A DNA stretch of 41,194 nt from a virus. The notes under the pieces are model-generated. The model had not been told where the DNA came from. It saw nothing but the letters and a program-made list of their open reading frames with translations, and did not search any database. The stretch spans positions 1 to 41,194 of IMG/VR virus record IMGVR_UViG_3300045241_000024; one strand, 5' to 3'. Shown here piece by piece: positions 15,810-21,617 of the stretch; the first letter of the stretch is position 1, and each line of letters opens with the position of its first letter. A program made the position numbers and the translations under genes.

Positions 15810-16114
15810 GCCGCTACCCATAATACCCTGAGCCGGCCGTTCTGACGCATCCTTGCGCCTGAATCCTTCAGCAAACCGCCTTTGACGAGTTCTGCTCGGC
15901 GCGTGCGATAGGTCGATCCCTGGTCGTTGAAGTGGTTCTGGATGTCCAGATCTGTCACCCCACCCGGATACCTTAAGACGTAGGTGAGGATATCCTGCTG
16001 TATCCGGGTGATTCGGTCCGCCGATAGCCGGTTGCGAGAGGTTTCAGGATCCGTCTTACGCCATGTGGAAAAGTCCTCGGCAAAAGAGGCTGCCAACTCG
16101 CTAAATGCACCCAT
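15806..16114 (-). CDS. 102-aa winged-helix DNA-binding protein
   Basis: The product carries RLSADRITRIQQDILTYVLR, then a recognition region DIQNHFNDQGSTYRTRRAEL and a wing (VKGGLLKDSGARMRQNGRLR, then VLWV). This is the layout of MarR/phage-type winged helices. It probably binds DNA as a regulator of the small genes. The start at 16114 shares one base with the preceding stop (TGATG), which is better than the upstream ATG at 16153. Confidence 0.65.
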   Translation of the reverse strand: MGAFSELAASFAEDFSTWRKTDPETSRNRLSADRITRIQQDILTYVLRYPGGVTDLDIQNHFNDQGSTYRTRRAELVKGGLLKDSGARMRQNGRLRVLWVAA

Positions 16115-16281
16115 CAGAATGCCTTCCTGATTTGCGACAGAATGTCCCAGCAATTGTCCCTCACGGTAATATCAAGCATTTGTGATCGGGTTGGTTTCAG
16201 CCATGACTGGAACAGGTTGCCATATTTGTCCTCGCGAATGTGGATCTCGATGATGCGAATCAGCGTTTCCCATTCTTTCAT
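16114..16281 (-). CDS. 55-aa unknown protein
   Basis: The product starts MKEWETLIRIIEIHIREDKY and ends WDILSQIRKAF. It is helical, aromatic and mildly basic. The start overlaps the previous stop by ATGA and the stop overlaps the next start by one base. No family is recognised. Confidence 0.55.
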   Translation of the reverse strand: MKEWETLIRIIEIHIREDKYGNLFQSWLKPTRSQMLDITVRDNCWDILSQIRKAF

Positions 16282-16487
16282 GAGCACCGCTCCTGATCTT
16301 CTATCTCCGCAATCATCTTTATTTGCTTAAGCTTTTGCTTATTCGACCAGCGAATCAGCGTCACGATCCAGCCGTGCCATGTCAGGTTGAGCTTGTCGGC
16401 CAGTTCGTCGCTGCGCTCGAAATCTTCCGGATGTAGACGAATGGATTTTGGGGGACGCTGTTTTTGTACCATGCCGAACGATTGCAT
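16278..16487 (-). CDS. 69-aa ribbon-helix-helix-like protein
   Basis: The core PPKSIRLHPEDFERSDELAD, then KLNLTWHGWIVTLIRWSNKQ, fits a short beta strand plus two helices, as in Arc/MetJ-type DNA-binding proteins. It is probably a small phage regulator. The start codon is ATG 16487 or ATG 16472, and the ribosome site is weak. An AGTAATACT motif that recurs at two phage promoters lies just before the start. Confidence 0.6.
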   Translation of the reverse strand: MQSFGMVQKQRPPKSIRLHPEDFERSDELADKLNLTWHGWIVTLIRWSNKQKLKQIKMIAEIEDQERCS

Positions 16488-16492
16488 AAGTA

Positions 16493-16699
16493 TTACTTGA
16501 TGTCAAACTTATTCCGCTTGGCCCATTCGCGCTCAACAAATGCTGCCCGACGAGCAAGGCTGTCTTTCTTGTGATGGATCATTTTCCCGTTCTTCAGAAC
16601 CTTGCCATCTGCATATTTATATTCGATCGGTTTCTTTTCTTTCGCTCTTTCCCACACTCGTTTGGTCATTGTGATTCCTGTGGATAAGTTAGGATTCAA
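16493..16699 (-). CDS. Basic 58-68-aa protein
   Basis: This Lys/Arg-rich protein (MTKRVWERAKEKKPIEYKYA, then KDSLARRAAFVEREWAKRNK) probably contacts nucleic acid. Two starts compete. TTG 16699 has a very strong GGGAGGAG ribosome site six bases before it (68 aa); ATG 16669 has a weaker AGGA (58 aa). It is the first gene after the hairpin-rich gap, which may control it. Confidence 0.6.
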   Translation of the reverse strand: MNPNLSTGITMTKRVWERAKEKKPIEYKYADGKVLKNGKMIHHKKDSLARRAAFVEREWAKRNKFDIK

Positions 16700-16781
16700 G
16701 TGAGACTCCTCCCTTTTTCTTCCAACGATCTCCCCACGGGCGGTGGTTCGATGTTGCCCCTGGTTAGGGGGAGACGGTGCT

Positions 16782-16847
16782 AGTTAGAAAGAGGAGGCGA
16801 CGCGCGCTACCCAATAGCGCCGTAGCTAGCCTCCTCTTTCGTTAACT
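16782..16847. ncRNA. Long two-level stem-loop
   Basis: The outer arms are GAAAGAGGAGGC (16787-16798) and GCCTCCTCTTTC (16829-16840), extended by AGTTA/TAACT across a 2-base bulge. The inner stem is GCGCTA/TAGCGC with loop CCCAA (16804-16820). On the minus strand the 3' arm is CCTCC-rich and resembles an anti-Shine-Dalgarno sequence. It lies about 80 bp before the strong GGGAGGAG site of the next gene. Confidence 0.5.
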
Positions 16848-17054
16848 CCATCCGAATACTCAATATCTTCGTTGGTTTGCGGACTGAAAAAGGGTAAAAC
16901 AGGGTACCACCGTACCGATCCTCTCCGCGCGGTCATCCCGATTTTTCGGAAATCGGCAAAACCCGAGTTACCCAAATACCTCTAGGCGCGAGAACCATCG
17001 ATTCGCGCCACAGTCATTTGTGGCTTTCGGATCCTAGATGCTGTGGAGGGGTTG

Positions 17055-17101
17055 ACCGGACTGGCTAGGATTAGTATTTAACCTAGACCAAACAATCCGG
17101 T
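17055..17101. ncRNA. Nested stem-loop
   Basis: ACCGGA (17055-17060) pairs with TCCGGT (17096-17101). Inside, CTAGG-a-TTA (17065-17073) pairs with TAA-CCTAG (17079-17086) around a GTATT loop. Confidence 0.4.
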
Positions 17102-17131
17102 GTATCTCGCCAAAGAACACCATCGGATTCA

Positions 17132-17160
17132 GGCCCGGACCTTTTGCGAGGTGCCGGGCC
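17132..17160. terminator. Strong GC hairpin after the last gene of the RusA group
   Basis: GGCCCGG-ACCT pairs with AGGT-g-CCGGGCC around loop TTTGCG, 16 bp past the stop at 17177. On the plus strand it is followed by ATTCTTTTG, a weak T tract. On the minus strand, in the direction of transcription, there is no T tract. A terminator or RNA-stabilising hairpin is likely, though the strand is uncertain. Confidence 0.45.
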
Positions 17161-17176
17161 ATTCTTTTGTAGCGCG

Positions 17177-17359
17177 TTATTTCACAATTCGCAAGTGATG
17201 GCCTTCGGCCTTTGCATCGTCCTCGAGCACATGCCGCAACAGGCTGGCCGCAAGGGTTTCCTCAGTCCAGTTATCCCGGAACCGAAGATTGATCTCCATC
17301 GCCGTTAGCTTCAGGGCCTCGGCTACCTCGTCCGGTACGCGAATCATTAGGTTCTTCAT
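17177..17359 (-). CDS. 60-aa ribbon-helix-helix-like protein
   Basis: The product MKNLMIRVPDEVAEALKLTA has a beta strand (NLMIRVP) and a helix, then a second helix (TEETLAASLLRHVLEDDAKA), typical of a short RHH regulator. I use ATG 17359; the longer reading from 17440 is mostly the antiparallel-frame shadow of the upstream gene. It overlaps that gene by 89 bp, which is large, so the neighbour's tail may be dispensable. It is the last gene before the hairpin-rich gap. Confidence 0.55.
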   Translation of the reverse strand: MKNLMIRVPDEVAEALKLTAMEINLRFRDNWTEETLAASLLRHVLEDDAKAEGHHLRIVK

Positions 17360-17516
17360 TGGCTCTGTCCGGATAAACAGGGTCAGTATCCCCATCCCAT
17401 CTAACGAGGCAGTCATAATGTCCCAATTCGGCAACTTCAAGCCAGCCGAGTTGTTCCCATAGCGGAACTTCGTGGATAAGCACCCTTTTGAACCATTTTA
17501 TGGATTCGGTAGCCAT
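17271..17516 (-). CDS. 81-aa small protein with IKWFKRVLIHEVPLWEQLGW core
   Basis: The first 45 residues (MATESIKWFKRVLIHEVPLW, then EQLGWLEVAELGHYDCLVRW) form a compact alpha/beta unit. I know this unit from short orphan proteins in rhizobial genomes and phages (a GW-ValAla-LGxY pattern), without a known function. The tail after residue 50 is Asp/Gly/Arg-rich and disordered, and overlaps the next gene. The start at 17516 overlaps the end of the winged-helix gene by 80 bp. Confidence 0.55.
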   Translation of the reverse strand: MATESIKWFKRVLIHEVPLWEQLGWLEVAELGHYDCLVRWDGDTDPVYPDRANEEPNDSRTGRGSRGPEANGDGDQSSVPG

Positions 17517-17775
17517 TGCCGGAACTTCCCTTGATCGTGATGCTAGTATCCATGAAATCGTTGCGCATATGCACAATATGGGCGCGGACTGTTCCCCGGC
17601 CTGTCTGCGAATCACAGCCATAAATCACCCACGCCAGCTCCTCGCTCGAGATCCCTGGCCGGCGTTTGATGGCGTCCCAGATCCTGATTCGAGTGGGTGT
17701 GAGATAGACGCCCTCGCGGGTTCGGCTTGATGGCATAGACTGGCCGCAATATCGGCAGCAGTTCAAATCCGCCAT
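17437..17775 (-). CDS. Winged-helix regulator with N-terminal zinc knuckle
   Basis: The product is 112 aa. An N-terminal CCRYCGQ (residues 6-12) is a likely zinc knuckle. Then LTPTRIRIWDAIKRRPGISS precedes a winged helix ending TVRAHIVHMRNDF and IKGSSGNGYRI. That ending is the same layout as the OmpR-type C-terminal domain (recognition helix VxxHIxxLR, wing GxGYRI). No receiver domain is present, so it is a stand-alone DNA-binding protein, probably controlling the early or late switch. It overlaps rusA by 13 bp at its start. Confidence 0.7.
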   Translation of the reverse strand: MADLNCCRYCGQSMPSSRTREGVYLTPTRIRIWDAIKRRPGISSEELAWVIYGCDSQTGRGTVRAHIVHMRNDFMDTSITIKGSSGNGYRIHKMVQKGAYPRSSAMGTTRLA

Positions 17776-18167
17776 ATCCGAACCTCCAGGCTGTGTTCCA
17801 ATGCGTAAACCTTGCTGACCTGACCTACCGTCACCAGCCGATCGTCCACCCAGACAATCCCATTGAGCGCATCAGATACTACCTTGCCGATATTGTCCCA
17901 ATCCACCCGTCCCGTATAAGGCTGGCCCGGCAATTGGCTCTGCATTCGCTTGGGATAGCCCTTGGGCACGGCAAACGATGCAATGATGTCCAGCCTGCAG
18001 GGACACTCCAATAGCTCATGGCCGCCCATCTGCAGCGATCCCAGGATGGCTATTTCGCGCTCGTAGGTCGTGGTGCGGGTTGTTGTGTATGCGTGTCCAT
18101 TGACGAATCGGGGACGGGCTTTCGGAATAACCAAGCCTTCGACCTTGAATTGAATAAACGGTTCCAT
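17763..18167 (-). CDS. rusA: RusA-type Holliday junction resolvase
   Basis: This 134-aa protein has the signature GRVDWDNIGKVVSDALNGIV and then WVDDRLV. It shows the acidic cluster D89, D91 and D108/D109 with K95, as needed for metal-dependent cutting of four-way junctions. The N-terminal VIPKARPRF strand is also typical. RusA homologues resolve branched DNA during phage recombination and before packaging. The length is close to E. coli RusA (120 aa). It is the first gene of the leftward unit and begins opposite the plus-strand methyltransferase across a 145-bp control gap. Confidence 0.88.
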   Translation of the reverse strand: MEPFIQFKVEGLVIPKARPRFVNGHAYTTTRTTTYEREIAILGSLQMGGHELLECPCRLDIIASFAVPKGYPKRMQSQLPGQPYTGRVDWDNIGKVVSDALNGIVWVDDRLVTVGQVSKVYALEHSLEVRIWRI

Positions 18168-18312
18168 GAAATATCCTCTTGCATCGTAGTATTACTTGTG
18201 CGAGGATATGTCAACAGCGGGGACGGTCATAAGACACAAGCCATAGACCGTTGATTTTGTTGGGTCGAGTGCGTCAAGGCTAACTTAGAAAGGCGCTAAT
18301 AGCGTTAAATAG
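18168..18312. promoter_or_regulatory. Divergent control region between rusA and the methyltransferase
   Basis: On the minus strand, TTGACA (18214-18209) is followed after 17 bases by TACTAC (18191-18186), a plausible but weak rusA promoter. The near-palindrome GTAATACTAC overlaps this -10; the same ten bases sit in the promoter at 20363. For the plus-strand gene I see no convincing -10 and no ribosome site, only a small CGCT-AAT-AGCG hairpin near 18296-18306. Confidence 0.5.
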
Positions 18313-19269
18313 ATGACCGTGACTATACGACATGGCGATTGCCGGGAAGTGCTTAGGACAATGCCGGATAAATCCGTCCATTGCTGCGTGACCTCGCCGC
18401 CCTACTTTGGCTTGCGGGACTACGGCCACGCCGGACAGATCGGGCTAGAGCCTACGCCGGACGCTTTCGTGGCGGAAATGGTGGCCGTGTTTCGGGAGGT
18501 GCGGCGGGTGCTGCGGGATGATGGAACGCTCTGGCTTAACCTCGGGGATAGCTATTCAGGTTCCGGCAAGGGCGGCAATCCGGCAGACAGCCCCCATCAA
18601 AAGCAGCGCACGAATGCCGGGTCAATGACCGTTATCGGCAATACTGCTCGCGAGGCCGCTAAAACAAAATTCTCCGGCGAAGATCGAAACTTCGGTCTCA
18701 AACCGAAAGACCTGATCGGCATACCTTGGCGCGTTGCATTCGCCCTTCAGGCCGATGGCTGGTATCTGCGCCAGGATATCATCTGGTCGAAACCTAACCC
18801 GATGCCAGAAAGCGTAACCGATCGCTGCACCAAGGCGCATGAATACATTTTCCTGATGAGCAAGTCGGCAAGGTATTATTACGATCAGGACGCCATTGCA
18901 GAGGCCGTCACGGCGTCCACCATTGATCGGCTGTCACAGCCTAACCTTGACAATCAAATCGGCTCAGAGCGCGTCCCTGGCAAGACAAACGGCAACATGA
19001 AAGCGGTCGGACGAGTCGATAAAGGATCTGGCGATGGCCTAGTTGACCAGGGAATGTATTCGGGCCGCGCAGGATCCCGGGCCGATGGGCTTCGCAACCG
19101 CCGCTCGGTTTGGGAAGTCGTCACGCAGCCATTCAAGGAAGCCCACTTCGCCACCTTCCCGCCCGACCTAATCGAACCCTGCATCAAGGCCGGATGCCCC
19201 GAAGGCCGCACAGTCCTAGACCCGTTCGGGGGGGGCTGGCACAACGGGCCTTGTAGCCGACCGGCTTAA
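18313..19269 (+). CDS. Beta-class DNA methyltransferase, frameshifted in motif I
   Basis: This enzyme would transfer a methyl group from SAM to adenine N6 or cytosine N4. The catalytic motif TSPPYFGLRDYG lies near residue 30, followed by conserved DDGTLWLNLGDSY and GWYLRQDIIWSKPNPMPESV. The SAM motif I comes last, as in beta-class enzymes (DPFGG near 305). There a tract of eight G (19228-19235) shifts the frame: the expected DPFGGAGTTGLVADR becomes DPFGGGWHNG and ends after 318 aa. With seven G the frame runs to 19384 (356 aa). No partner endonuclease was found, so protection from host restriction is its likely role. No ribosome site is evident. Confidence 0.85.
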   Translation: MTVTIRHGDCREVLRTMPDKSVHCCVTSPPYFGLRDYGHAGQIGLEPTPDAFVAEMVAVFREVRRVLRDDGTLWLNLGDSYSGSGKGGNPADSPHQKQRTNAGSMTVIGNTAREAAKTKFSGEDRNFGLKPKDLIGIPWRVAFALQADGWYLRQDIIWSKPNPMPESVTDRCTKAHEYIFLMSKSARYYYDQDAIAEAVTASTIDRLSQPNLDNQIGSERVPGKTNGNMKAVGRVDKGSGDGLVDQGMYSGRAGSRADGLRNRRSVWEVVTQPFKEAHFATFPPDLIEPCIKAGCPEGRTVLDPFGGGWHNGPCSRPA

Positions 19270-19384
19270 GCGTGACGCTATCCTGATCGAACTCAATCCA
19301 GAATATGCCATCATGGCCGAACGCCGTATCAGGGCAGATGCAGGAATGTTTTCAAACGTTGTGCCGCTTAGTGCAGAGGAATGA
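19235..19384 (+). pseudogene. C-terminal 50 codons of the methyltransferase in the shifted frame
   Basis: Reading from 19235 gives AGTTGLVADRLKRDAILIEL, then NPEYAIMAERRI, a standard motif I/X end for this family. It is separated from its N-terminal part only by one G. It could be a sequencing or assembly error, a real null allele, or a slippage switch. Confidence 0.8.
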
Positions 19385-19385
19385 C

Positions 19386-19496
19386 ATGAGGGTTTATAAT
19401 TGGCGAACATTGCTTAGTTGGGTGACGGTCGATAGCCGCAACTTGGCTTGTCACCAATTGTGGGCCTCATATCGTTGGGAACGCAGATGCCGCTAA
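19386..19496 (+). CDS. 36-aa Trp/Arg-rich small ORF
   Basis: It starts two bases after the restored methyltransferase stop. The product MRVYNWRTLLSWVTVDSRNL, then LWASYRWERRCR, is amphipathic and basic. No family is known. Placement supports it weakly. Confidence 0.35.
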   Translation: MRVYNWRTLLSWVTVDSRNLACHQLWASYRWERRCR

Positions 19497-19624
19497 TTCG
19501 CTTTGATATGCGAAGGCCGTCCAGTCGTCATTTTGACGACGCAATGGAGGTCAGGATTTGCCGGACTCCCTGGGGTCGGTTTTGCGGGGTTTGCTGGCTC
19601 CTATTTACAAACTGGTATCGGTAA
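19487..19624 (+). CDS. 45-aa Arg/aromatic small ORF
   Basis: It overlaps the preceding small ORF by ten bases. The product has a basic start (MPLIRFDMRRPSSRHFDDAM) and a hydrophobic aromatic end (CGVCWLLFTNWYR). It may touch membranes. Between its end and 19755 I see only a doubtful 28-aa reading and a 12-bp duplicate, ATCAGTAGAGAA (19624-19635, 19737-19748). Confidence 0.35.
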   Translation: MPLIRFDMRRPSSRHFDDAMEVRICRTPWGRFCGVCWLLFTNWYR

Positions 19625-19754
19625 TCAGTAGAGAATGGCCGAGGGGATAGGCACCACGAATTTGAGAGCCAGACCGCTGGAACTGTCGGATGATGTTCCC
19701 CTCCGGGTCCAGTGCCGCTAACGAATGGCAACACAGATCAGTAGAGAACGACAC

Positions 19755-19991
19755 ATGATCGCCTATGTGGGTCATTTTGTAACCATCAAATCTAACTCAA
19801 AACGGTACTTCGGCGGCTACGGAAAGATTCGCGCCTTTAATCCATATTCGCCAAAGAGTTTTTTGATTGATCGATTTGAGGCGGCTGGTTCGGGACTTAA
19901 AATGTTTTGGGCTTGTCGTAACGAGTTTGAGTTCGTTGGTCCGACCATCAATGATTATCTCGTATCAGTTTCGAATGGAGACGGGCCGTGA
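19755..19991 (+). CDS. 78-aa unknown early protein
   Basis: The product starts MIAYVGHFVTIKSNSKRYFG and contains GKIRAFNPYSPKSFLIDRFE, then a Phe/Trp-rich strand (LKMFWACRNEFEFVG). It looks like a small beta-barrel, perhaps nucleic-acid binding. A longer start at 19725 (MATQISRERH) is possible; I prefer 19755, which has GAGAA upstream. No family is recognised. Confidence 0.6.
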   Translation: MIAYVGHFVTIKSNSKRYFGGYGKIRAFNPYSPKSFLIDRFEAAGSGLKMFWACRNEFEFVGPTINDYLVSVSNGDGP

Positions 19992-19992
19992 C

Positions 19993-20163
19993 CCGCGCCG
20001 GCGGCGCGGATCGGTCCCATCATGACCGATGAGTGACACGATATTTCTGCGGAGTCTCGGTATTGGTTGAAGTTCTGGACAAAATCCTACCCCAGAATAA
20101 AGCTAATGGACCCGCAGGTAGGTGTGCATCCCTTGGCCGGGATTCCGCAGAAATATTAGTGTC
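19993..20163. ncRNA. Structured non-coding segment with long inverted repeat
   Basis: Three stems follow each other: CCGCGCC-GGC-GGCGCGG (19993-20009), ATCGGTC-7 nt-GACCGAT (20010-20030), and a ~27-bp imperfect stem. The last is formed by 20035-20060 and 20137-20163 (shared ATATTTCTGCGGA core), enclosing 76 bases. Two competing 6-bp pairs lie inside (TTCTGG/CCAGAA, CCTACC/GGTAGG). It lies between two plus-strand genes. It may be a regulatory RNA, an operator or a small mobile remnant. Confidence 0.5.
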
Positions 20164-20178
20164 GTTTGTGAGCAGACA

Positions 20179-20334
20179 ATGAGCCACCGCATTCCCTTGA
20201 AAATTATTGAACAACCCAGGTCGATTAACATTGGCAATCTGGTGCAGAAGCTACGTCGGATCCGCACCGAACTAGCGCAAATGGTGCAACAGGTCGATGA
20301 TGCCTTGGACCGGATCGAAGATAAAACGCAATAA
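20179..20334 (+). CDS. 51-aa coiled-coil protein
   Basis: The product MSHRIPLKIIEQPRSINIGN is followed by a heptad helix, LVQKLRRIRTELAQMVQQVD, then DALDRIEDKTQ. It is a short dimerising helix, possibly a small regulator or inhibitor. It begins 15 bp after the long inverted repeat. An upstream in-frame ATG at 20122 lies within the inverted repeat and is unlikely. Confidence 0.55.
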   Translation: MSHRIPLKIIEQPRSINIGNLVQKLRRIRTELAQMVQQVDDALDRIEDKTQ

Positions 20335-20362
20335 AGTTGCGCAGAATTCTGCATCATAGCCG

Positions 20363-20392
20363 TTGACAATAGTAATACTACGGGTCTATGAT
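20363..20392 (+). promoter_or_regulatory. Near-consensus sigma70 promoter with operator-like spacer
   Basis: TTGACA (20363-20368), an 18-bp spacer and TATGAT (20387-20392) match the bacterial consensus at 11 of 12 bases. The spacer contains GTAATACTAC (20372-20381), the near-palindrome also found at the rusA promoter. It would drive the plus-strand genes from 20453 onward. Confidence 0.7.
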
Positions 20393-20398
20393 CCTTCC

Positions 20399-20419
20399 AT
20401 CGAATTAAGGGAGATGGAC
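20399..20419 (+). repeat. 21-bp leader repeat, copy 1
   Basis: Identical to 20685-20705; contains GAATTAAGGGAGATGGAC. This copy lies 34 bp before the ATG at 20453, right after the promoter, where it is not placed to act as that gene's ribosome site. Confidence 0.85.
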
Positions 20420-20452
20420 GGGCAATTCGGCCCGCAACTTTCGGAGCCTCTC

Positions 20453-20632
20453 ATGACCTACTCGGTCGCTTTCGTTAACTCGCAGTCCGGCCTTTCCGAG
20501 ACTTCCCGTTTCTTCAACACCAAGAAGGCCGCCCTGAATTGGGCAGCTTGGCTTCGCGGCCGCTCTTTCGTTGCCGAGACTTCGGTCTATCGCGGCGAAC
20601 TAGGTGGGGAGTTGGTCGAGAGAAAATCTTGA
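20453..20632 (+). CDS. 59-aa unknown early protein
   Basis: The product starts MTYSVAFVNSQSGLSETSRF and continues FNTKKAALNWAAWLRGRSFV, a small alpha/beta domain. A CGGAG ribosome site precedes ATG 20453. An in-frame ATG at 20414 in the leader repeat would add 13 residues. It is the first gene behind the promoter at 20363 and ends just before a terminator-like hairpin. Confidence 0.6.
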   Translation: MTYSVAFVNSQSGLSETSRFFNTKKAALNWAAWLRGRSFVAETSVYRGELGGELVERKS

Positions 20633-20648
20633 CCTCTAAATCTCTCCT

Positions 20649-20676
20649 AGCAACCGAGCGCAAATGCTCGGTTGCT
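20649..20676 (+). terminator. 11-bp perfect hairpin between two early genes
   Basis: AGCAACCGAGC pairs perfectly with GCTCGGTTGCT around loop GCAAAT, then TCTCAC. The stem is strong, the T tract poor. It may lower transcription into the next gene or protect the 3' end. Confidence 0.55.
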
Positions 20677-20684
20677 TCTCACAG

Positions 20685-20705
20685 ATCGAATTAAGGGAGA
20701 TGGAC
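20685..20705 (+). repeat. 21-bp leader repeat, copy 2 (serves as ribosome site)
   Basis: Exact copy of 20399-20419. Here AAGGGAG sits six bases before ATG 20706, an ideal ribosome site. Confidence 0.85.
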
Positions 20706-20954
20706 ATGACCGCTTTCAATCATTGTCGCTTTTGCGATGACTGGCGAGATCAGGGATTGGTCCACTACGGCACGCGCCACTACGCGCACTTCCGTTGCTA
20801 TCTCGAAAAGGGAAAGCCCTTGGATAAGTTAGAAGGGTGGCAGCTTGGCAAGTTCCCCTTTCGCCTTCTTCGCGAGTTCAGCGTCACCGATGAGAATGGT
20901 GAATTCCGCGATCCCGTCTTGGGCGCAAAATTCAAAAAATCACAGGCCGCATGA
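20706..20954 (+). CDS. 82-aa CxxC zinc-binding protein
   Basis: The product starts MTAFNHCRFCDDWRDQGLVH and has YGTRHYAHFRCYLEKGKPLD, then a helix GWQLGKFPFRLLREF. Cys7, Cys10, a His pair and Cys30 can bind one zinc ion. I know the HYGxRHYAHxxC pattern from short phage proteins of Rhizobiales, without a defined role. The duplicated leader gives it a strong ribosome site. The stop overlaps the next start by ATGA. Confidence 0.65.
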   Translation: MTAFNHCRFCDDWRDQGLVHYGTRHYAHFRCYLEKGKPLDKLEGWQLGKFPFRLLREFSVTDENGEFRDPVLGAKFKKSQAA

Positions 20955-21043
20955 TGCCCTTCACCGTCACCATGCAGGACTTCTTCATTAGCTGCTGCAT
21001 CACATTTATCGGCGTTCTTCTCATCGCTGGATGGCTGATATGA
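20951..21043 (+). CDS. 30-aa membrane microprotein
   Basis: The peptide MMPFTVTMQDFFISCCITFI ends GVLLIAGWLI: one transmembrane helix. ATGA overlaps join it to both neighbours. Confidence 0.5.
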   Translation: MMPFTVTMQDFFISCCITFIGVLLIAGWLI

Positions 21044-21231
21044 ACTTCTTCGAGCAATACCGCGACAAAATGATGAAGGTCTACGGACAGGAAATCACCC
21101 GCGAATGGTGGGATGCCGCCTGCAGGCAGCCACGCCGGCCGCAGCGCAGACTGTCAGACGCTGAATTCGACTATAACCACGAAGCTGACGAAGGCTGGAC
21201 TGTACCGGACAGGTGGAATTATGGAGTCTAA
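21040..21231 (+). CDS. 63-aa acidic/aromatic small protein
   Basis: The product starts MNFFEQYRDKMMKVYGQEIT, continues REWWDAACRQPRRPQRR and ends with an acidic Trp-containing tail. It is coupled by ATGA to the membrane microprotein. The ATG at 21031 is an alternative. No family is recognised. Confidence 0.55.
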   Translation: MNFFEQYRDKMMKVYGQEITREWWDAACRQPRRPQRRLSDAEFDYNHEADEGWTVPDRWNYGV

Positions 21232-21442
21232 CCAACGTCTGTGCGTTGCCGCCCTGATCGGTCATTGCGAGGCCATCGCGGAATCAGGCAATCTGCCGGA
21301 ACCTGCAGAACAATCGCTCCGTCTTTTGATTGCAGAAACCTTATCAGCATTCGGGATGAACCATCATGAACCTATCGGACATTCTATCCGCGATCGAATC
21401 AAAGTGCTTGTTTGTCAAGAACGACGCAACATCGCTCGCTGA
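21221..21442 (+). CDS. 73-aa helical small protein
   Basis: The product starts MESNQRLCVAALIGHCEAIA and contains EQSLRLLIAETLSAFGMNHH, then a basic tail. It overlaps the previous gene by 11 bp and the next by 77 bp. Such an overlap leaves doubt about which C terminus is used. Unknown function. Confidence 0.5.
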   Translation: MESNQRLCVAALIGHCEAIAESGNLPEPAEQSLRLLIAETLSAFGMNHHEPIGHSIRDRIKVLVCQERRNIAR

Positions 21443-21617
21443 CTTCGTTGCACGTTTACCGATGCAGCGCAACTTCACTACTAAGGCAGAAGCGGCAATG
21501 GACGAGGCCGAAGCTGCCCTGATCGAAGCGTTGAAACTCGTCCGAACCTCACGAACTCATTTCCAGAACAAACCTAAGGAACCAACTCATGAAAATCTCG
21601 AGCGCATTTCCGTCTGA
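21366..21617 (+). CDS. 83-aa helical small protein
   Basis: The product starts MNLSDILSAIESKCLFVKND and has a helix AEAAMDEAEAALIEALKLVR. It overlaps the previous gene by 77 bp in another frame and the next by 29 bp. The regular amphipathic helices favour coding. Unknown function. Confidence 0.5.
   Translation: MNLSDILSAIESKCLFVKNDATSLADFVARLPMQRNFTTKAEAAMDEAEAALIEALKLVRTSRTHFQNKPKEPTHENLERISV

Larger units (their letters stand above)
16700..17176. other. 477-bp non-coding, hairpin-rich intergenic region
   Basis: No supported gene lies on either strand. It holds at least six inverted repeats in a row: 16782-16847, 16903-16916, 16938-16956, 16981-17038 (branched), 17055-17101 (nested) and 17132-17160. 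Flanking genes both run leftward. It could be a structured leader RNA, a control region, or the replication origin. Confidence 0.6.

Noticed and set aside
16700-17176. tRNA gene within the hairpin-rich gap
   Set aside because: No cloverleaf with T-loop GTTCRA and acceptor pairing could be found.
17360-17440. Longer N terminus for the 60-aa RHH-like protein
   Set aside because: The added residues are the out-of-frame reading of the preceding small gene, whose own frame is protein-like.
20103-20369. 88-aa minus-strand ORF among early genes
   Set aside because: Ser/Cys-rich, covers the inverted repeat and the reverse of the coiled-coil gene; no ribosome site.
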